From Wurfbainia villosa (Eukaryota; Streptophyta; Magnoliopsida; Zingiberales; Zingiberaceae), in assembly GCA_025175895.1 (NCBI GenBank), contig CM045993.1:61384621-61448620 (forward strand): DNA of 64,000 nt, read 5' to 3'. The position numbers and the translations under genes are program-made. The notes below the pieces were generated by a model, which saw only the letters and a program-made list of their open reading frames with translations, had not been told where the DNA came from and ran no database searches. Below are positions 9,741 to 21,812 of this stretch, piece by piece. Position 1 is the first letter of the stretch. Every line of letters starts with the position of its first letter.

Positions 9741-12700
9741 TCCATTGGTCTAGTTATTGAAACATATTTAGTGGTGTTATCTACCAGTACCTGGTGTGTA
9801 GATACAGGAGCCATTGATTATGTCTGCAATACTTTGCAGGGGTTCCAGGAAACCCGATGACTAGCTGAGGGAGAGATTACCGTCTTCATGGGCAATGCTT
9901 CAAAGGTGGCGGCTATTGCAGTGGGAGACGTTTATTTATCTTTTGATAGGAATAAAGTTTTGGTTTTGAGAAATTGTCTTTATGTACCTACTTTTAGAAA
10001 GAATCTAATTTCAGTTTCTAAATTGTTTCTGGATGGATATTCTATTTCTTTTAATGACAAAGTTGTTATAAAAAGGAATAGGGAGATTATCTGTTCCGGT
10101 ACATTGGTTGGAAATTTGTACACTCTTGAACCGAAAACTCCCACGATGCATATAGAAGTAAATAACTCATCTTCTAAGTCTAATAAGAGAAAAGAACATT
10201 CGAAAATGAACCAGACATATCTTTGGCACCTAAGACTTGGTCATATTAACCTAAGTAGAATTCAAAGGTTGATAGCTGATGGACCCTTGGGTTTATTAGT
10301 GGTGGAAGATCTCCCAACCTGCGAGTCTTGCTTGGAAGGTAAGATGACCAAGAGGCCTTTCAAGGCTAAGGGGTATAGAGCCAAAGATGTATTGGAATTG
10401 GTTCATTCTGATTTGTGCGGTCCTATGTCTATCCAGGCTAGAGGTGGATTTGAATACTTTGTCTCTTTTATAGACGATTATTCAACGTATGGATACATTT
10501 ACTTGATGCGCCGCAAGTCTGAATGCTTTGACAGGTTCAAAGAATTCAAAGCTGATGTGGAGAACCGTCAAGGTAAAAGTATCAAGACACTATAATCTGA
10601 TCGTGGTGGCGAGTACCTCTTGGGAGAGTTTAGGAGTTACTTATCAGAGGCTGGGATTCAATCCCAATTGTCCGCACCTGGCACACCCCAGCAGAATGGT
10701 GTGGCGGAGCGAAGGAATAGGACTCTTATAGAGATGGTCAGAACGATGATGAGTTATTCTGAGTTACCTGATTCGTTCTGGGGGTTTGCTCTGGAAACGG
10801 CAGCACAAATTCTGAACTTGGTTCCATCTAAGTCAGTACCCTTTACTCCCACAGAATTGTGGACTGGGCGAAAGCCTAGTTTAAGACATATTCGGATTTG
10901 GGGTAGTCCAGCACATGTGCTGAAGGGAGATGCTGGTAAGTTGGAATCTCGTACAGAAGTACGCTTGTTTGTTGGCTACCCTAAGGGAACGAAGGGTGGT
11001 TTGTTCTATTGTCCTAGAGATCAGAAGGTGATCGTGAGTACGAATGCCAGATTTCTAGAGGAGGACTATGTGATGAACCACAAGCCCACGAGTAGGATTC
11101 TTCTTGAGGAGTTGACAGGGGAAGTCCCGACTTCAGTACCACCGGTACAAGAGGAAATACCACAAGTCACTGCACTGCATGTCACAGAGCATACACAGGA
11201 GGCACCTCGTCGTAGTGGGAGGGTTGTTAGACAACCCGTGAGATTCATGTTCTTGGGAGAGTCTTCGGACTTAGTCCATGGTAAACATGAACCTGATCCC
11301 TGGACATATGACGAGGCACTCCAAGATAGAGATGCGGTATCTTGGCAAAGAGCGATGAATTCAAAGATAGAATCTATGGATTCTAATCATGTCTGGGAGC
11401 TAGTAGAACCACCCGATGGTGTGAAAGCCATTGGATGCAAGTGGATCTACAAGAGAAAGAGAGGAGTAGACGGGAAGGTTGAGACCTTCAAAGCTAGGCT
11501 TGTTGCGAAAGGGTATACTCAAAAAGAGGGTATCGATTATGAGGAGACCTTTTCACCGGTAGCTATGCTTAAGTCTATCCAGATTCTCTTATCTATTGTT
11601 GCTCATGAGGATTATGAGATTTGGCAGATGAATGTCAAGACAGCTTTCCTTAACGGAAGTCTTGAGGAAAACATCTATATGAATCAACCAGAGGGATTCA
11701 TTGCAAAGGGCAAAGAGCATCTTGTGTGTAAGCTTAATCGGTCCATTTATGGATTGAAGCAAGCTTCTAGATCTTGGAACATCCGCTTTGATGAGGTAAT
11801 CCAGTCATATGGATTTATTCAAAGTCCGGATGAGCCTTGTGTATACAAGAGATGTGATAGAAACATAGTGGTATATCTTGTACTATACGTAGATGACATT
11901 TTGTTAGTTGGCAACAATATCAGAGTGTTATCAGACGTAAGGGTATGGTTGTCCAAACAGTTTGATATGAAGGACTTGGGAGAAGTGGGACACATCCTTG
12001 GGATCAGGGTAATAAGGGATCACAAGAAAAGGATGTTGTGCTTATCTCAAGCTTCATACATTGACACTATCCTTGCTCATTTTAGCATGCAGAACTCCAA
12101 GAAGGGTTTTCTACCTTTCAGGCATGGAGTTCCTTTATCTAAGGAGATGTGTCCTAAATCATCTGAGGAGATAGTGGAGATGAAGGTGGTTCCTTATGCT
12201 TCGGCGGTAGGAAGACTCATGTATGCGATGCTATGTACGAGACCAGATATCTGCTTTTCCATGGGCATGGTCAGCAGATATCAGATTAATCCAAGACAGG
12301 GACATTGGACTGCGGTAAAGCATATATTGAAGTGCCTGAGAAGGACTAGGGAATATATGCTAGTTTACCGGGTAGACCAATTACTCCCTGTGGGTTACAT
12401 GGATTACGACTTCCAATCAGATAGGGATAACAGTAAGTCTACCTCGGGTTTTGTGTTTACTTTGGGAGGTGGAGCCATTGTATGGAGGAGTGTCTAGCAG
12501 AAATGCGTGGCGGACTCCACCATGGAAGCTGAGTATGTGACAGCCTTTGAGGCGGCCAAAGAAGTTGTATGGCTCAGGAACTTCCTGATGGACTTGGACG
12601 TGATTCCTGGTTTGCCCAGAACTATCACAATTTATTGTGATAATAATGGTGCAGTTGCAAACTCGAAGGAACCACAAGCCCATAAGGCAAGTAAACACAT

Positions 12701-12866
12701 AGAGCACAAGTACCACCTGATACGAGAAATCATAAAGGAGGTAGAAGTTGTTGTCGCCTAGATTGCATCAGAGGATGACCTGGTAGACCCTTTCACTAAG
12801 GCCCTTCTAGCGAGAGCTTTGATAGGCATGTGGAGGGAAGGGGGAATCAGATGTATGGCAGTATGA
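9741..12866 (+). pseudogene. Copia Pol pseudogene of element A (PR-IN-RT-RH)
   Basis: One reading frame with all domains in copia order and no frameshift that I see. Protease: WCVDTGA at 9792-9812, with catalytic DTG at 9801-9809. Integrase: zinc-binding residues HLRLGH and CESCLEGK at ~10228-10340, then core residues in HSDLCGP, SDRGGEY (~10596) and VAERRNRT (~10700). RT: VKTAFLNG and VLYVDDILL (~11878-11905). RNase H: GYMDYDFQSD, STMEAEY and IYCDNNGAV. In-frame stops lie at 9858 (TGA), 10593 (TAA), 12495 (TAG) and 12759 (TAG). The natural end is TGA at 12864. The core motifs look intact, so nonsense mutations are the main damage. Confidence 0.9.
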
Positions 12867-12888
12867 GGACAGCATAGTCTTTTAGTAT

Positions 12889-12899
12889 AAGTGGGAGAT
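12889..12899 (+). other. Polypurine tract of element A
   Basis: AAGTGGGAGAT immediately before the 3' LTR. Element G has the same type of tract at its 3' LTR. Confidence 0.88.
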
Positions 12900-14972
12900 T
12901 GTTGGGATGTATACTGAAAGCCTAGCTCTTTTGTATGAACATTTTTATTTTGAAATAAGAATCACATGATCATTGTTTGCACTTTATATTTATTATATGT
13001 GTGCATATTGTCTAATAATTTACATTGTAGATAGCATGGTGCTTGGTGTGGCACAGAAGATCATGTTATCAGTTCCTTGTAGAATATAAGTAGAGGCTCA
13101 CAACCAAGATGGTTTTGGACAAACCATTGGCATGGTTGTAGTGTAGCTTGGTATTGTTTTGTCTTGAACATAGAGTTACACTAGTACACTTAGGTGTATT
13201 GAGCAGGACCGACATAGAGGTGATTCAATTTATTGCTGACTACATAATTGAATCGGACCTCGGATATTAAGTTGTACATGCTCTTAATCCCGATATAATA
13301 ACGGGCACATGTACTTAGTATTTATTTCTTTGATTTACCAAAGGGTGAGATTTATATGGATTAAATCAATATGCCCGGTAAGTTGGGAAATGATATTATT
13401 TACATGGTGTGCCGTTAATTATAGGAGGAAACTGTGTCCTATATATTAGGTTGATGATGTCCCCTTGAGGAGCTCATAAGGTTCATCATGTAAACCCTAC
13501 AGGTTGACTTAGTCAATATGATGATAAGGTTGAGTGGTACTACTCGAGGAGTTAGATGTTAATTGATTGATGGTCAGTAAATCAATTAATTGACGGACAT
13601 TCGATATCTTAAACACGGGGAGATGGATTTACAAATAATGTATGGAGCCCATATTAATTTATGGGGGTTGGTGAGGTAATTCATTGATGATCCTCTAGTG
13701 GAATGGAACATCATTGATGGATCAAGTTTGTGTGGTCCCGATCCATCGGGTGGCCAAGATCCAACTCCTCCTCATGGTCCCTATCGTAGCCTATTAAAAC
13801 CTCATGGAGCCTAGATCCAATGATGGAAAACAAAACTCTAGATCCGATGGTGGAGATTAAATCTCTAGATCCGACGGTTGAGATTAAATCTCTAGATCCG
13901 TTGGTTGAGATTAAATCCCTAGAACCGACGGTGGAGATTAAATCTCTAGATCTGACGGTTGAGATTAAATCTCTAGATCCGACGGTTGAGATTAAATCCC
14001 TAGAACCGACGATAGAGATTAAATCTATAGATCCGACAGTTGAGATTAAATCTCTAGATCCGACGGTTGAGATTAAAACCCTAGAACCAATGGTTAAGAT
14101 TAAAACAAGGCTTAAGCCTAACTCTATAAAAAGGGGCTTAAGGTGGGCGGCAAGGAGGTTGGTTGGTTTTGAGAAGGAATTCTAGCGTTTGCTCTCTTTA
14201 GCTTGGGCGGCAAGAAACCCTAGGAAGATTAGGGTTTGGTTGGGTGGCTAGGGTTTGGAAGTTGTAGTGGGCGGCAACCATAGGAGAGGTTCTCTTCTTC
14301 TTCCTTGGGGTTGTCGGCACCTATCTTTTTCCCTCTACCTTGGTCGGCGATCAACCTATTCCTCTTCTCCTCTTCTTTTCCTCTTGGCTGGCGGCACAAA
14401 GGAGCTAGGGATTGTTCCCTTGTTCAGTTCCTTGGTTGGCCATCTTGTTCACTCCATTCTTTGGGCTGGTGGCATCAAGCCTTTGTGGCTTGGTGGTTGG
14501 CTCAAGCAAGAAGGGAAGGAGAGTTCTTCTTTCTTTTGATTGAAGAAGATCTAGGAAGCTTCAACTTGTGGAGGATCTTCGCCCACACGAAGTATACAAG
14601 GAGGTTAGGATATACGATAGAAGATCAAGAGGTATAAAAGTTTTACAAGTTTTATTATTGATCTTTGCATGTTCTTATTTATATGTTTGTATGTGTTGAT
14701 TATACATGTCTACATTTGTATGTTTTTGTATAATCATGGACCCCGATGATAAACACAAAAACCGGCGATCCGTCCGTCGTATCTTCCGCGGCTAACCGAC
14801 TAGAAGAGTTTGGTTGCTTGAACAACTAGTTTGTTCAAGCGATCGCTCAAGTAGTTAGCATGACGACGAATTGGTTGAGTTTAGGAAACTCATCCCATTC
14901 GGATTAGTTTTCATTAGTGAAAATTTTAATCCAGGGACAAGGGAGCCAATGAGCCTCCGAGCAATGTCATCA
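12900..14972 (+). repeat. 3' LTR of element A
   Basis: 2073 bp against 2069 bp for the 5' LTR, with scattered substitutions and small indels. It ends GTCATCA where the 5' copy ends GCCAACA. Confidence 0.9.
13811..14103 (+). repeat. 27-bp minisatellite in the 3' LTR of A
   Basis: Same register and apparently the same number of units as in the 5' LTR, with independent point changes. The TATA box follows at 14125-14131. Confidence 0.88.
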
Positions 14973-14977
14973 CTTCA
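14973..14977. repeat. Target-site duplication CTTCA, right copy (element A)
   Basis: Matches 6265-6269. B1 LTR sequence resumes directly after it. Confidence 0.88.
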
Positions 14978-15183
14978 ACCTCCTAGACATTGAGATTCAT
15001 ATCCTATCAAAAAGTCCACCTCACCGCAAGATAAGGGGATCTTGTTTGACCTTCATCGAAGTGGGCAGTTTGAATAGCAGTCGATTGATGGCCCTTATCA
15101 ATCGATTGATGCCACCAGTAGTTAACTGCCAATAGCCAACAGTCGACTGCCAACTTAGTTATTCAACTGGAACACAAAGTTAG
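14978..15183 (-). repeat. B1 5' LTR, part 2
   Basis: Continues the B1 LTR after element A and matches the B1 3' LTR (around 2250-2410) up to the AGTTAGTAT-like sequence, then ends where B2 begins. It contains the CAGTCGACTG-type palindromes of this LTR family. Confidence 0.8.
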
Positions 15184-16283
15184 TATTGGTGCAGTAGGCA
15201 CCTAAGTCGAACCTGAGTTTTGATTATAGAACGATACAATGTTAAGATCATGTCATTATCTCACAAGCTAAATTGAGTGTACAGAAAATTGTTATAGCTG
15301 GAGCTGAAGGCTAGCGACACACGGAGGAAGCCGCGGTGATCGGACAACACTTGAGTGACTTTGGAGGGAGCCGAAGGAATCAAGTGGAAGGCCAGAAGCG
15401 AAAGCAACATAGTAAGTATCGAGGTAAGCTCATGTGTGTGCGAGTGTAAGTGAGGTCGTATCCTCTTTACGGGGATAGACTTAAGCATAGATCCGACCCA
15501 AGACATCCCATCGGTGGTCTAGGTCGAGATCGAACAGTCGGAGGCCATCGAAATAATGTTGTTGTTCAGCTAACTTGTCATTTCAGCTAGCATCGATCAT
15601 TTGCCGACTTGGAGGACTCATTGTATCAATCAATCGATCTGTCATCGACATTCGGTGATGCTTCCATCAGTCGAATGATGATGGCTATCAGTCGACTGAT
15701 GGTCAAGGATCAGCTTCGAGGAGTCAAGGCTTATCACCTCATTTCAAGGGGCGTGGTGCTCAATTGTGATTGGCTAACATTCCTCTCGGAAAGGGGCTCA
15801 AAGGCTATAAAAGGAGGGCCTATCCTAGGGTTTCATCATCAATTCTAAGCTTCCAAAAGCCTCCACCAAGCTACAACTCTCCGACAATGAAGTGCTTCTT
15901 CTCCGACGTCTAGGTTTAAATTGATTTCATTTTTGTTATGTCGGTATAAGTTTTATTTCAGTTCATTACTTTGCTTTCTCGTAGCTTTTATCGTAACGAG
16001 GATAGGGGGAGTGTCCCTCTACCTCAAGCTTTGTGTTTCTTTTGTATCGATTAACTCCTACCTCTAACGAGGAGGAGTTCTTTAGTGTTTTGCCCTCCGT
16101 ACGTGGTCAAGGACCACTAGGGCCTTGGAGTAGTAGCCGATGGCTACGAACTAAGTAAAATTCTCTTGTCTCATTTACTTTACATTTATCTTTCTGCTGT
16201 GTATAAGTGTTTTAAAATGAATTCGAAAAAGAAAAGGTTTATCGCTATTCACCCCCCCTCTAGTGATCTGCTTAGATCCAACA
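15184..16283 (+). repeat. 5' LTR of B2
   Basis: 1100 bp ending GATCCAACA. The first two bases read TA instead of TG, so the terminal dinucleotide is mutated. AGTCGACT-type palindromes occur at ~15668-15700, about 110-140 bp before the TATA box. Confidence 0.87.
15806..15812 (+). promoter_or_regulatory. TATA box of the B2 LTR
   Basis: TATAAAA within GGCTATAAAAGGAGGGC. The same context is at 33603-33609 in B3 and on the minus strand in B1 and the solo LTR. Confidence 0.65.
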
Positions 16284-16285
16284 AT

Positions 16286-16297
16286 TGGTATCAGAGC
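16286..16297 (+). other. Primer-binding site of B2
   Basis: TGGTATCAGAGC, two bases after the LTR end. Confidence 0.92.
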
Positions 16298-16500
16298 CGG
16301 GGGTTGCTAAGATTTGGTGAAACCACTGATCTAGCTTTTTATAGATTTTTTTCCATTTTTAATTCTGTTTATTTCGAATTTATTTCATTTGGTTAGTTTT
16401 CCTCCCGTGCTAGTAATCCAAGACGCGAGTCTTGGTACATTTCGTGTGTTTGTGTCATTGCTAGGTTTTTCGTTTTCATCTCCTTGTTTCTTTTGTTTTA

Positions 16501-18138
16501 ATGGCCCATCTTGAGGGTTTTAGCACTGTCCAACCTCTGTTTTACAATGGAGATGACTTCCGTTATTGGAAGGGTCGGATGGAATGATTTCTTAAAACTC
16601 AAATCGAGATGTGGATCATAATCCAAATGGGATTCACACTTCCGACTAACGAAGTGGGTGAATCCTTGGATTATGACCAATGGACCATTGCGACAAAAAG
16701 ACAAGTCGAAGCCGACGCCAAGGCAACTCAAACCCTCCAATGCAGCTTCTCCAAGGAGGAGCTTAATCGCATCGGCCCCTTCATCAGCGCAAAGGACCTT
16801 TTGACAAAGCTAGTAGAGCTACACGAAGGGACCGATGAAGCCAAGGTATGTAAGCGCGATCTTTTGTTTAATAAATTATATAATCTAAAAATGCAGGAAC
16901 ATGAATCAGTGACACAACTTCATGCCTGCATTCAAGACATAGTCAATAATCTACACGCGATTGGGCAAAAGGTCAAAAATCGCGACCTTATAAGGTATGT
17001 TCTTAACTCTTTTCCAAGGACTACCTTGTGGGCATTCATGCTCGATGCCTACAAGGTCTCCAAGGATCTTTCAAAATTTAGGTTAGATGAGTTATTTTCT
17101 GATTTTGAACTCCATGAGCAGTCAAACTCGGAACCCGAGAAGGGTATAGCACTTTTTGCAGGTTCAAGGATGAAAACCACGAGCAAGCCACCCCCAAAGG
17201 AAGAAGAAGATGAGTCCGATTCGGAGGTCGACCCAGAAATGGAGGCCGAACTAGTCAACCTAGTTTGGAGGATAGTCAAGGGCCGAAAGTAAACCATCAC
17301 TCAACCTAACGAAGGTAAGTCTAAAAGTTCCAATATTAGATGTTACGAGTGCAACAAGTTTGGACACATCAAGTCCGAATGTCCGAAGCTCAAGAGCAAA
17401 GCACCGAAACACAAAAAGGCACTCAACGCTACGTGGGAAAAAGCGTCTAAGGAAGAAGACGATGATCACATCCTCATGGCTAAACTAATTGAATCGAAGA
17501 TGGAGTCAGAACCGGAACATGAATCAGAAACCGAAGACGAGTCGGATTGCGAAGCACTATTCAAGACAAGCCACGGATACACATCCGGTTCAAAAGATAC
17601 ACTCAAGGTAAGTCGATCCCTCATTAGTACACTTTATAGTGCAATTAAGTTTTTAACTAGAAAATTAGCTAAGTCTGAGTCCAAGGTCGAGACCCTGGTT
17701 GAGGAAGTTAAACTCCTCAAACACGAGGTCTCCCTAACCTCTTCGACTAGTTGAGTTCGAGAGGAGGACTCAACTCGGGTTGAAAAGCTCGAAGTTGAGA
17801 ACTCACTCTTGGAGAGTCAAGTCGAAGATCTTAGGAACACGTTGGAAAGGTTTACTTTGGGATCCAAAGGACTTGACCTCCTACTTGGATTGCAAAGGGA
17901 CATGTACAACAAGGTCGGGCTAGGGTTTAGCTCAAACACGACCAACAAGTCGTATATGTCGATTGTAAGTCGACATAAAAAATGTGTCCAAGCATGGGTC
18001 CCTAAGACCACCTTGATTTCAAACTTGGGATCGAACCAGTACTGGGTTCCCAAGGACCAAATCCACTATGTGGAGAGACCGAACCGATTCAACGGTCCAA
18101 GGGGAGCTAGTATGAAACTTGTTTATATTTTAACTTAG
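16501..18138 (+). pseudogene. Gag pseudogene of B2
   Basis: Copia Gag of the SIRE class, about 545 codons. ATG 16501 is chosen because it matches the start of B3 gag (M-x-HLEGFSTV). Core: LHEGTDEAKVCKRDLLF (~16830-16870) and NRDLIRYVLNSFPRTTLW. An acidic Ser/Glu-rich stretch follows, then a CCHC zinc knuckle near 17342-17385 (CYECNKFGHIKSEC), a second acidic stretch, and a coiled-coil-like segment (LAKSESKVETLVEEVKLLKHEV). In-frame stops: TGA 16585, TAA 17290, TGA 17752. The stop at 17290 is at the same place as the TGA at 35388 in B3. Particle assembly from this copy is not expected. Confidence 0.88.
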
Positions 18139-18716
18139 AAAATTGCATGCTTAGGTTCTTTATTTAGTTTGATTTTTCTTTTTAGAATGGCTAGATAGGA
18201 CTATAACTCGTCAATACTTGATAACATAGTACCAGGACGCGACGAGATGATAGTACGCTAGGAAAGCGGAGTCTTGTGTATTCGGGCTAGATAAGGCATA
18301 TCTAGTTCGATGCACTTGACCGAGTGGAACTAGCTGAAGCTACCTCACCGTATCCTAGACTAGCTAGACCAGGAAGTGGTCTTAGGTAAGTCAAGTTTCT
18401 ATTTTCTTGAAAATGGCTTTGTCTAAGGAAGTGGTCGTTATTCCGATCAAAGAAAGCCTCTGTGCCTCGCAACAACCTGGAAGCCATGATCTTGAAAAGG
18501 TGACTTGATGAGCCTAAGGTCAAATCCGAATCTAACTCAAGGTTGATAAGTGTTCAATTCATTAAATTTAAATCAAGTAAAATTGGAAGTCATCTCACAA
18601 GAACATATAGGGTTAACATGTTTTGATCATGTAGACATGGGTGAGATGATTTAGGTTAATAATCTTCAACCAATCTTTAATAAATCCAATATCCGATCCA
18701 ACTACCTTGCGTGTAG
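17608..18716 (+). other. Candidate intron joining gag to pol in B2 (hypothesis)
   Basis: AAG|GTAAGT at 17605-17613 lies in gag at a codon boundary. GTGTAG|GAT at 18711-18719 lies at the start of the pol frame, also at a codon boundary, and the pol frame has a TAG directly before the acceptor point. B3 has the same pair, and B4 has it on the minus strand with GTGAGT. Removal would fuse gag and pol in frame. This is inference from motif position and phase; no transcript evidence is available. Confidence 0.4.
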
Positions 18717-21700
18717 GATCAATGGATGTTGGACAGTAGTTGCTCCCGACACATGACCCGGGATCAACTCAAGTTTTCGAAGCTTTGATTCAAACGACAA
18801 GGATCGGTAGCCTTCGGAAACAATGGCAAGCTCAAAATCATCGGATCAGGTGATATTGAGCTCAACTCTAACTTTATTATTCAAAATGTCTTATTGGTAG
18901 AAAATTTTCAATATAATTTACTTAGTGTAAGCCAATTGTGTGATAACAACTATAAGGTCATATTTCTAGAAAATGAATGCGTAATTAATACAAATGAAAT
19001 CTCTAAAACAATCCTTAAGGGAACCAGAAACAACAATATTTACACTATTAACTTAACTAACTCCTCAACTAAGTGTCTTATGACACGACAAGAGGAATCA
19101 TGGTTGTGGCACTGACGACTCGGTCACTCACACCCAAGACTCATCCACAAGATGAGTCAGAGTGACTTAGTCAGAGGTTTGCCTAACCTCAATAACTTGA
19201 ATAATAAAATATGTAATGCTTGTCAACAAGGTAAACAATCTAGGACACAACGTCAACTAACTAATCAAGAATGAACCAAAAGTGTTCTTGAGATCCTACA
19301 CATGGATCTATTTGATTCACACGGAGCTAAGTCACTTAATGGAAGTAAATTCTGTTTAGTCGTAATTGATGACTACTCTAGATTTACTTGGGTTAGGTTC
19401 ATCAAACACAAAAGTGACACCCTAGATCAATTAATCAACCTATTTAAACTAATAGAAAATCAACAAAGCATTAAAATCAAAAGACTTAGGACTTATCATG
19501 GTGGCGAATTCGAGAATCATAGGTTTACAGAATTATGTAACCTAAATAGATACCACCATGAGTTCTCTTGTCCTAGAACCCCACAACAGAATGGCCTAGT
19601 AGAACGTAAGAATAGAACCCTACAAGAAGCCACTAGTACAATGTTAAACGAGTATAACCTACTCGATAGGTTTTGGGCGGAAGCCGTGAGTACGACATGC
19701 TATGTCCAAAATAGGATCCTTATGGTAAAGAGGCACCTTAAGACCTCATACGAGATTTATCACAATAAAATACCTAACATCAAGTACTTTAGGGTATTTG
19801 GGTGTAAGGTACATATCCTAAACACTAAGGATTACCTAGTGAAATTTACATCCAAAACCTCGACCAGAATCTTTCTAGGATACTCGACTATGAGTAGAGC
19901 GTATAGGGTATATAATCATGACACCCTTAGTGTCGAGGAAACTATCAATGTAGTATTTGATGAAGGACACGAACCTACAAATCCCTCGGCAATCCCAATT
20001 AGTGAGCCGATTCATACCAGACTCAATTCTGATCCAGAGGTCAAGTCTAGTGGTAATCCTAACCTAAGTCAACCAAGTCAGCCGATCGACCAAGTGATAG
20101 ATGACTCTAACCAAATTAGAACTCAAATGAGTCATCCTATTGATCAAGTGGTAGACTCAAACCCAAATCCAACTAGGACTCAAACGAATCATCCTATCGA
20201 CCAAGTGATAGGTGATCCAAGTCTAGGAGTTCGAACTAGAACCCCATACAGAAACCTTAGTCAAATCTCCTTGATTTCTAAAATAGAACCCGAAACTTTT
20301 GACCAAGCTCTTCTTGATCCCGATTTGATTATTGCAATGCAAGAAGAGCTAGCTCAATTCACTAGGAACGAAGTATGGGAATTAGTGCCACCACCTAAAG
20401 ATAAAATAATCGTTGGAACAAGGTGGGTGTTTAGAAATAAACTTGATGATAAAGGTGAAGTAGTTAGAAATAAAGCTAGACTAGTCGCTAAAGGGTTTAG
20501 TCAAGTCGAAGGTTTAGATTACGATGAGACCTATGCCCCAGTAGCTAGATTAGAGTCCATTCAAATGCTATTAGCGTATGCTGCACATCGAGGATTTAAG
20601 TTGTTTCAAATGGATGTGAAATCTACATTCTTTAATGGATACATTAAAAAAGAGGTTTATGTTAGTCAACCCCCCGGTTTCAAAAGTTTAGATAAACCCA
20701 ATCATGTCCTTAGGTTAAAGAAAGCCCTCTATGGACTTAAACAAGCTCCTCGAGCTTGGTACGAGAGACTTTTGGTGTATCTTAAGTCCAAAGGATTTAA
20801 CCAGGGTGTAGTTGAGCCAACCCTTTTTGTAAAAACATTAGGTAAAGACATATTCATAGCCCAAATCTACGTAGATGATATTATTTTCGGAACCACCAAC
20901 TCGATCCTACTGAATGAATTTATTTCGCTTATGGAAAGTGTATTTGAAATGAATTTAGTAGGCGAGTTGAGTTTCTTCTTAGGTCTACAAATTAAACAAA
21001 CTAAAGATGGAATATACCTACATCAACGCAAATATACTAGGGAATTAATTAAACGCTTTAGAATGCAAGACGCTAAAATTATTAATACCCCAATGGCAAC
21101 TAATGTGAATATAGAAGAAGATTTAATCGGAAACTCAATTGATTTAAAATACTACAGAAGCATAATAGGGAGTCTTCTTTACTTAACTGCAAGTCGACCT
21201 GATATCTTATTTGCAGTAAGTATGTGGGCAAGGTTCCAAACGTGTGCCAAGGAGTCTCACCTAACTCTAGTTAAGCGTATCCTTAGATATCTAAAGGGTA
21301 TACTTAATGTCGGTATTTGGTACCCTAGATCTACCGAGTTCAAACTAACTGGCTACTCCGATTCGGACTATGCCGGTAGTAAGCTCAATAGAAAGAGTAT
21401 GAGTGGTTGTTGTCAATTTCTCGGCTCGAGTCTAGTAAGTTGGTGCAGTATGAAGCAACACTGTGTTGCCTTATCTATCACCGAAGCCGAATACATCGCG
21501 ATGGGTGAGTGTGTCACTCAGCTTCTTTGGATGAAGCACACTCTCCGCGACTTTAAGTTAGACTTTACAAATACTAAACTTCACATAGATAACATTAGTT
21601 CAATTAACCTTACTAAGAATCTGATATGTCACTCTAGGACCAAACATATAGAGGTCAAACACCATTTCATTTGAGAACATGTGGCCAACAGAGCCATACA

Positions 21701-21812
21701 ACTTGAATACGTCGAATCGAAGTCTAACTTGGCAGACCTATTTACTAAACCCCTACCCGAAGCTGAATTTAGTCTATTAAGATGAAAATTGGGCATGTAC
21801 ATAATAGAATAG
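18717..21812 (+). pseudogene. Copia Pol pseudogene of B2 (PR-IN-RT-RH)
   Basis: About 1032 codons in one frame without a frameshift. Protease site: LDSSCSRHMT, where the family has LDSG. Integrase zinc-binding region: GHSHPRLIHKM and CNACQQGKQ; core: HMDLFDSHG (~19302), TYHGGEFEN where the second catalytic Asp reads Tyr, and LVERKNRT. RT: MDVKSTFFNGY and IYVDDIIFGT (~20865). RNase H: GYSDSDYAGS, ITEAEYIAMGE and LHIDNISS. Stops: TGA at 18786, 19113, 19272, 21672 and 21783; natural end TAG at 21810. At each TGA position a related copy has CGA (Arg) or Arg where a comparison is available. The longest open part is 19302-21674. Confidence 0.92.

Larger units (their letters stand above)
6270..14972 (+). 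mobile_element. Tork/Angela-like copia retrotransposon A, complete ends, 8.7 kb
   Basis: Two ~2.07-kb LTRs (6270-8338 and 12900-14972), primer-binding site 8342-8353, pol 9741-12866, polypurine tract 12889-12899 and a 5-bp duplication CTTCA outside. Pol domain order is protease, integrase, reverse transcriptase, RNase H, which defines Ty1/copia. Most of gag is missing and pol carries several in-frame stops, so this copy is not autonomous. It sits inside the B1 5' LTR and is therefore younger than B1. Confidence 0.92.
1727..15183 (-). mobile_element. SIRE/Maximus-like copia element B1 (gag only), interrupted by element A
   Basis: Reading on the minus strand: 5' LTR (15183-14978 and 6269-5771, split by element A), primer-binding site 5768-5757, gag 5582-4006, a long noncoding 3' region 4005-2837, polypurine tract 2836-2820 and 3' LTR 2819-1727. 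There is no pol, so the element depends on proteins from elsewhere. The outermost part of the 5' LTR is missing because B2 begins at 15184. The LTR class (TGTTGGTGCAG to GATCCAACA, read on the element strand) is shared with B2, B3 and the solo LTR at 38876-39994; B4, whose LTRs are not in the window, is grouped with them by its gag and pol. Confidence 0.85.

Noticed and set aside
9741..12866. Endogenous pararetrovirus or retrovirus with envelope
   Set aside because: Domain order is PR-IN-RT-RNase H between LTRs with a tRNA-Met primer site, which is Ty1/copia. No movement, coat or envelope protein is seen in any element.
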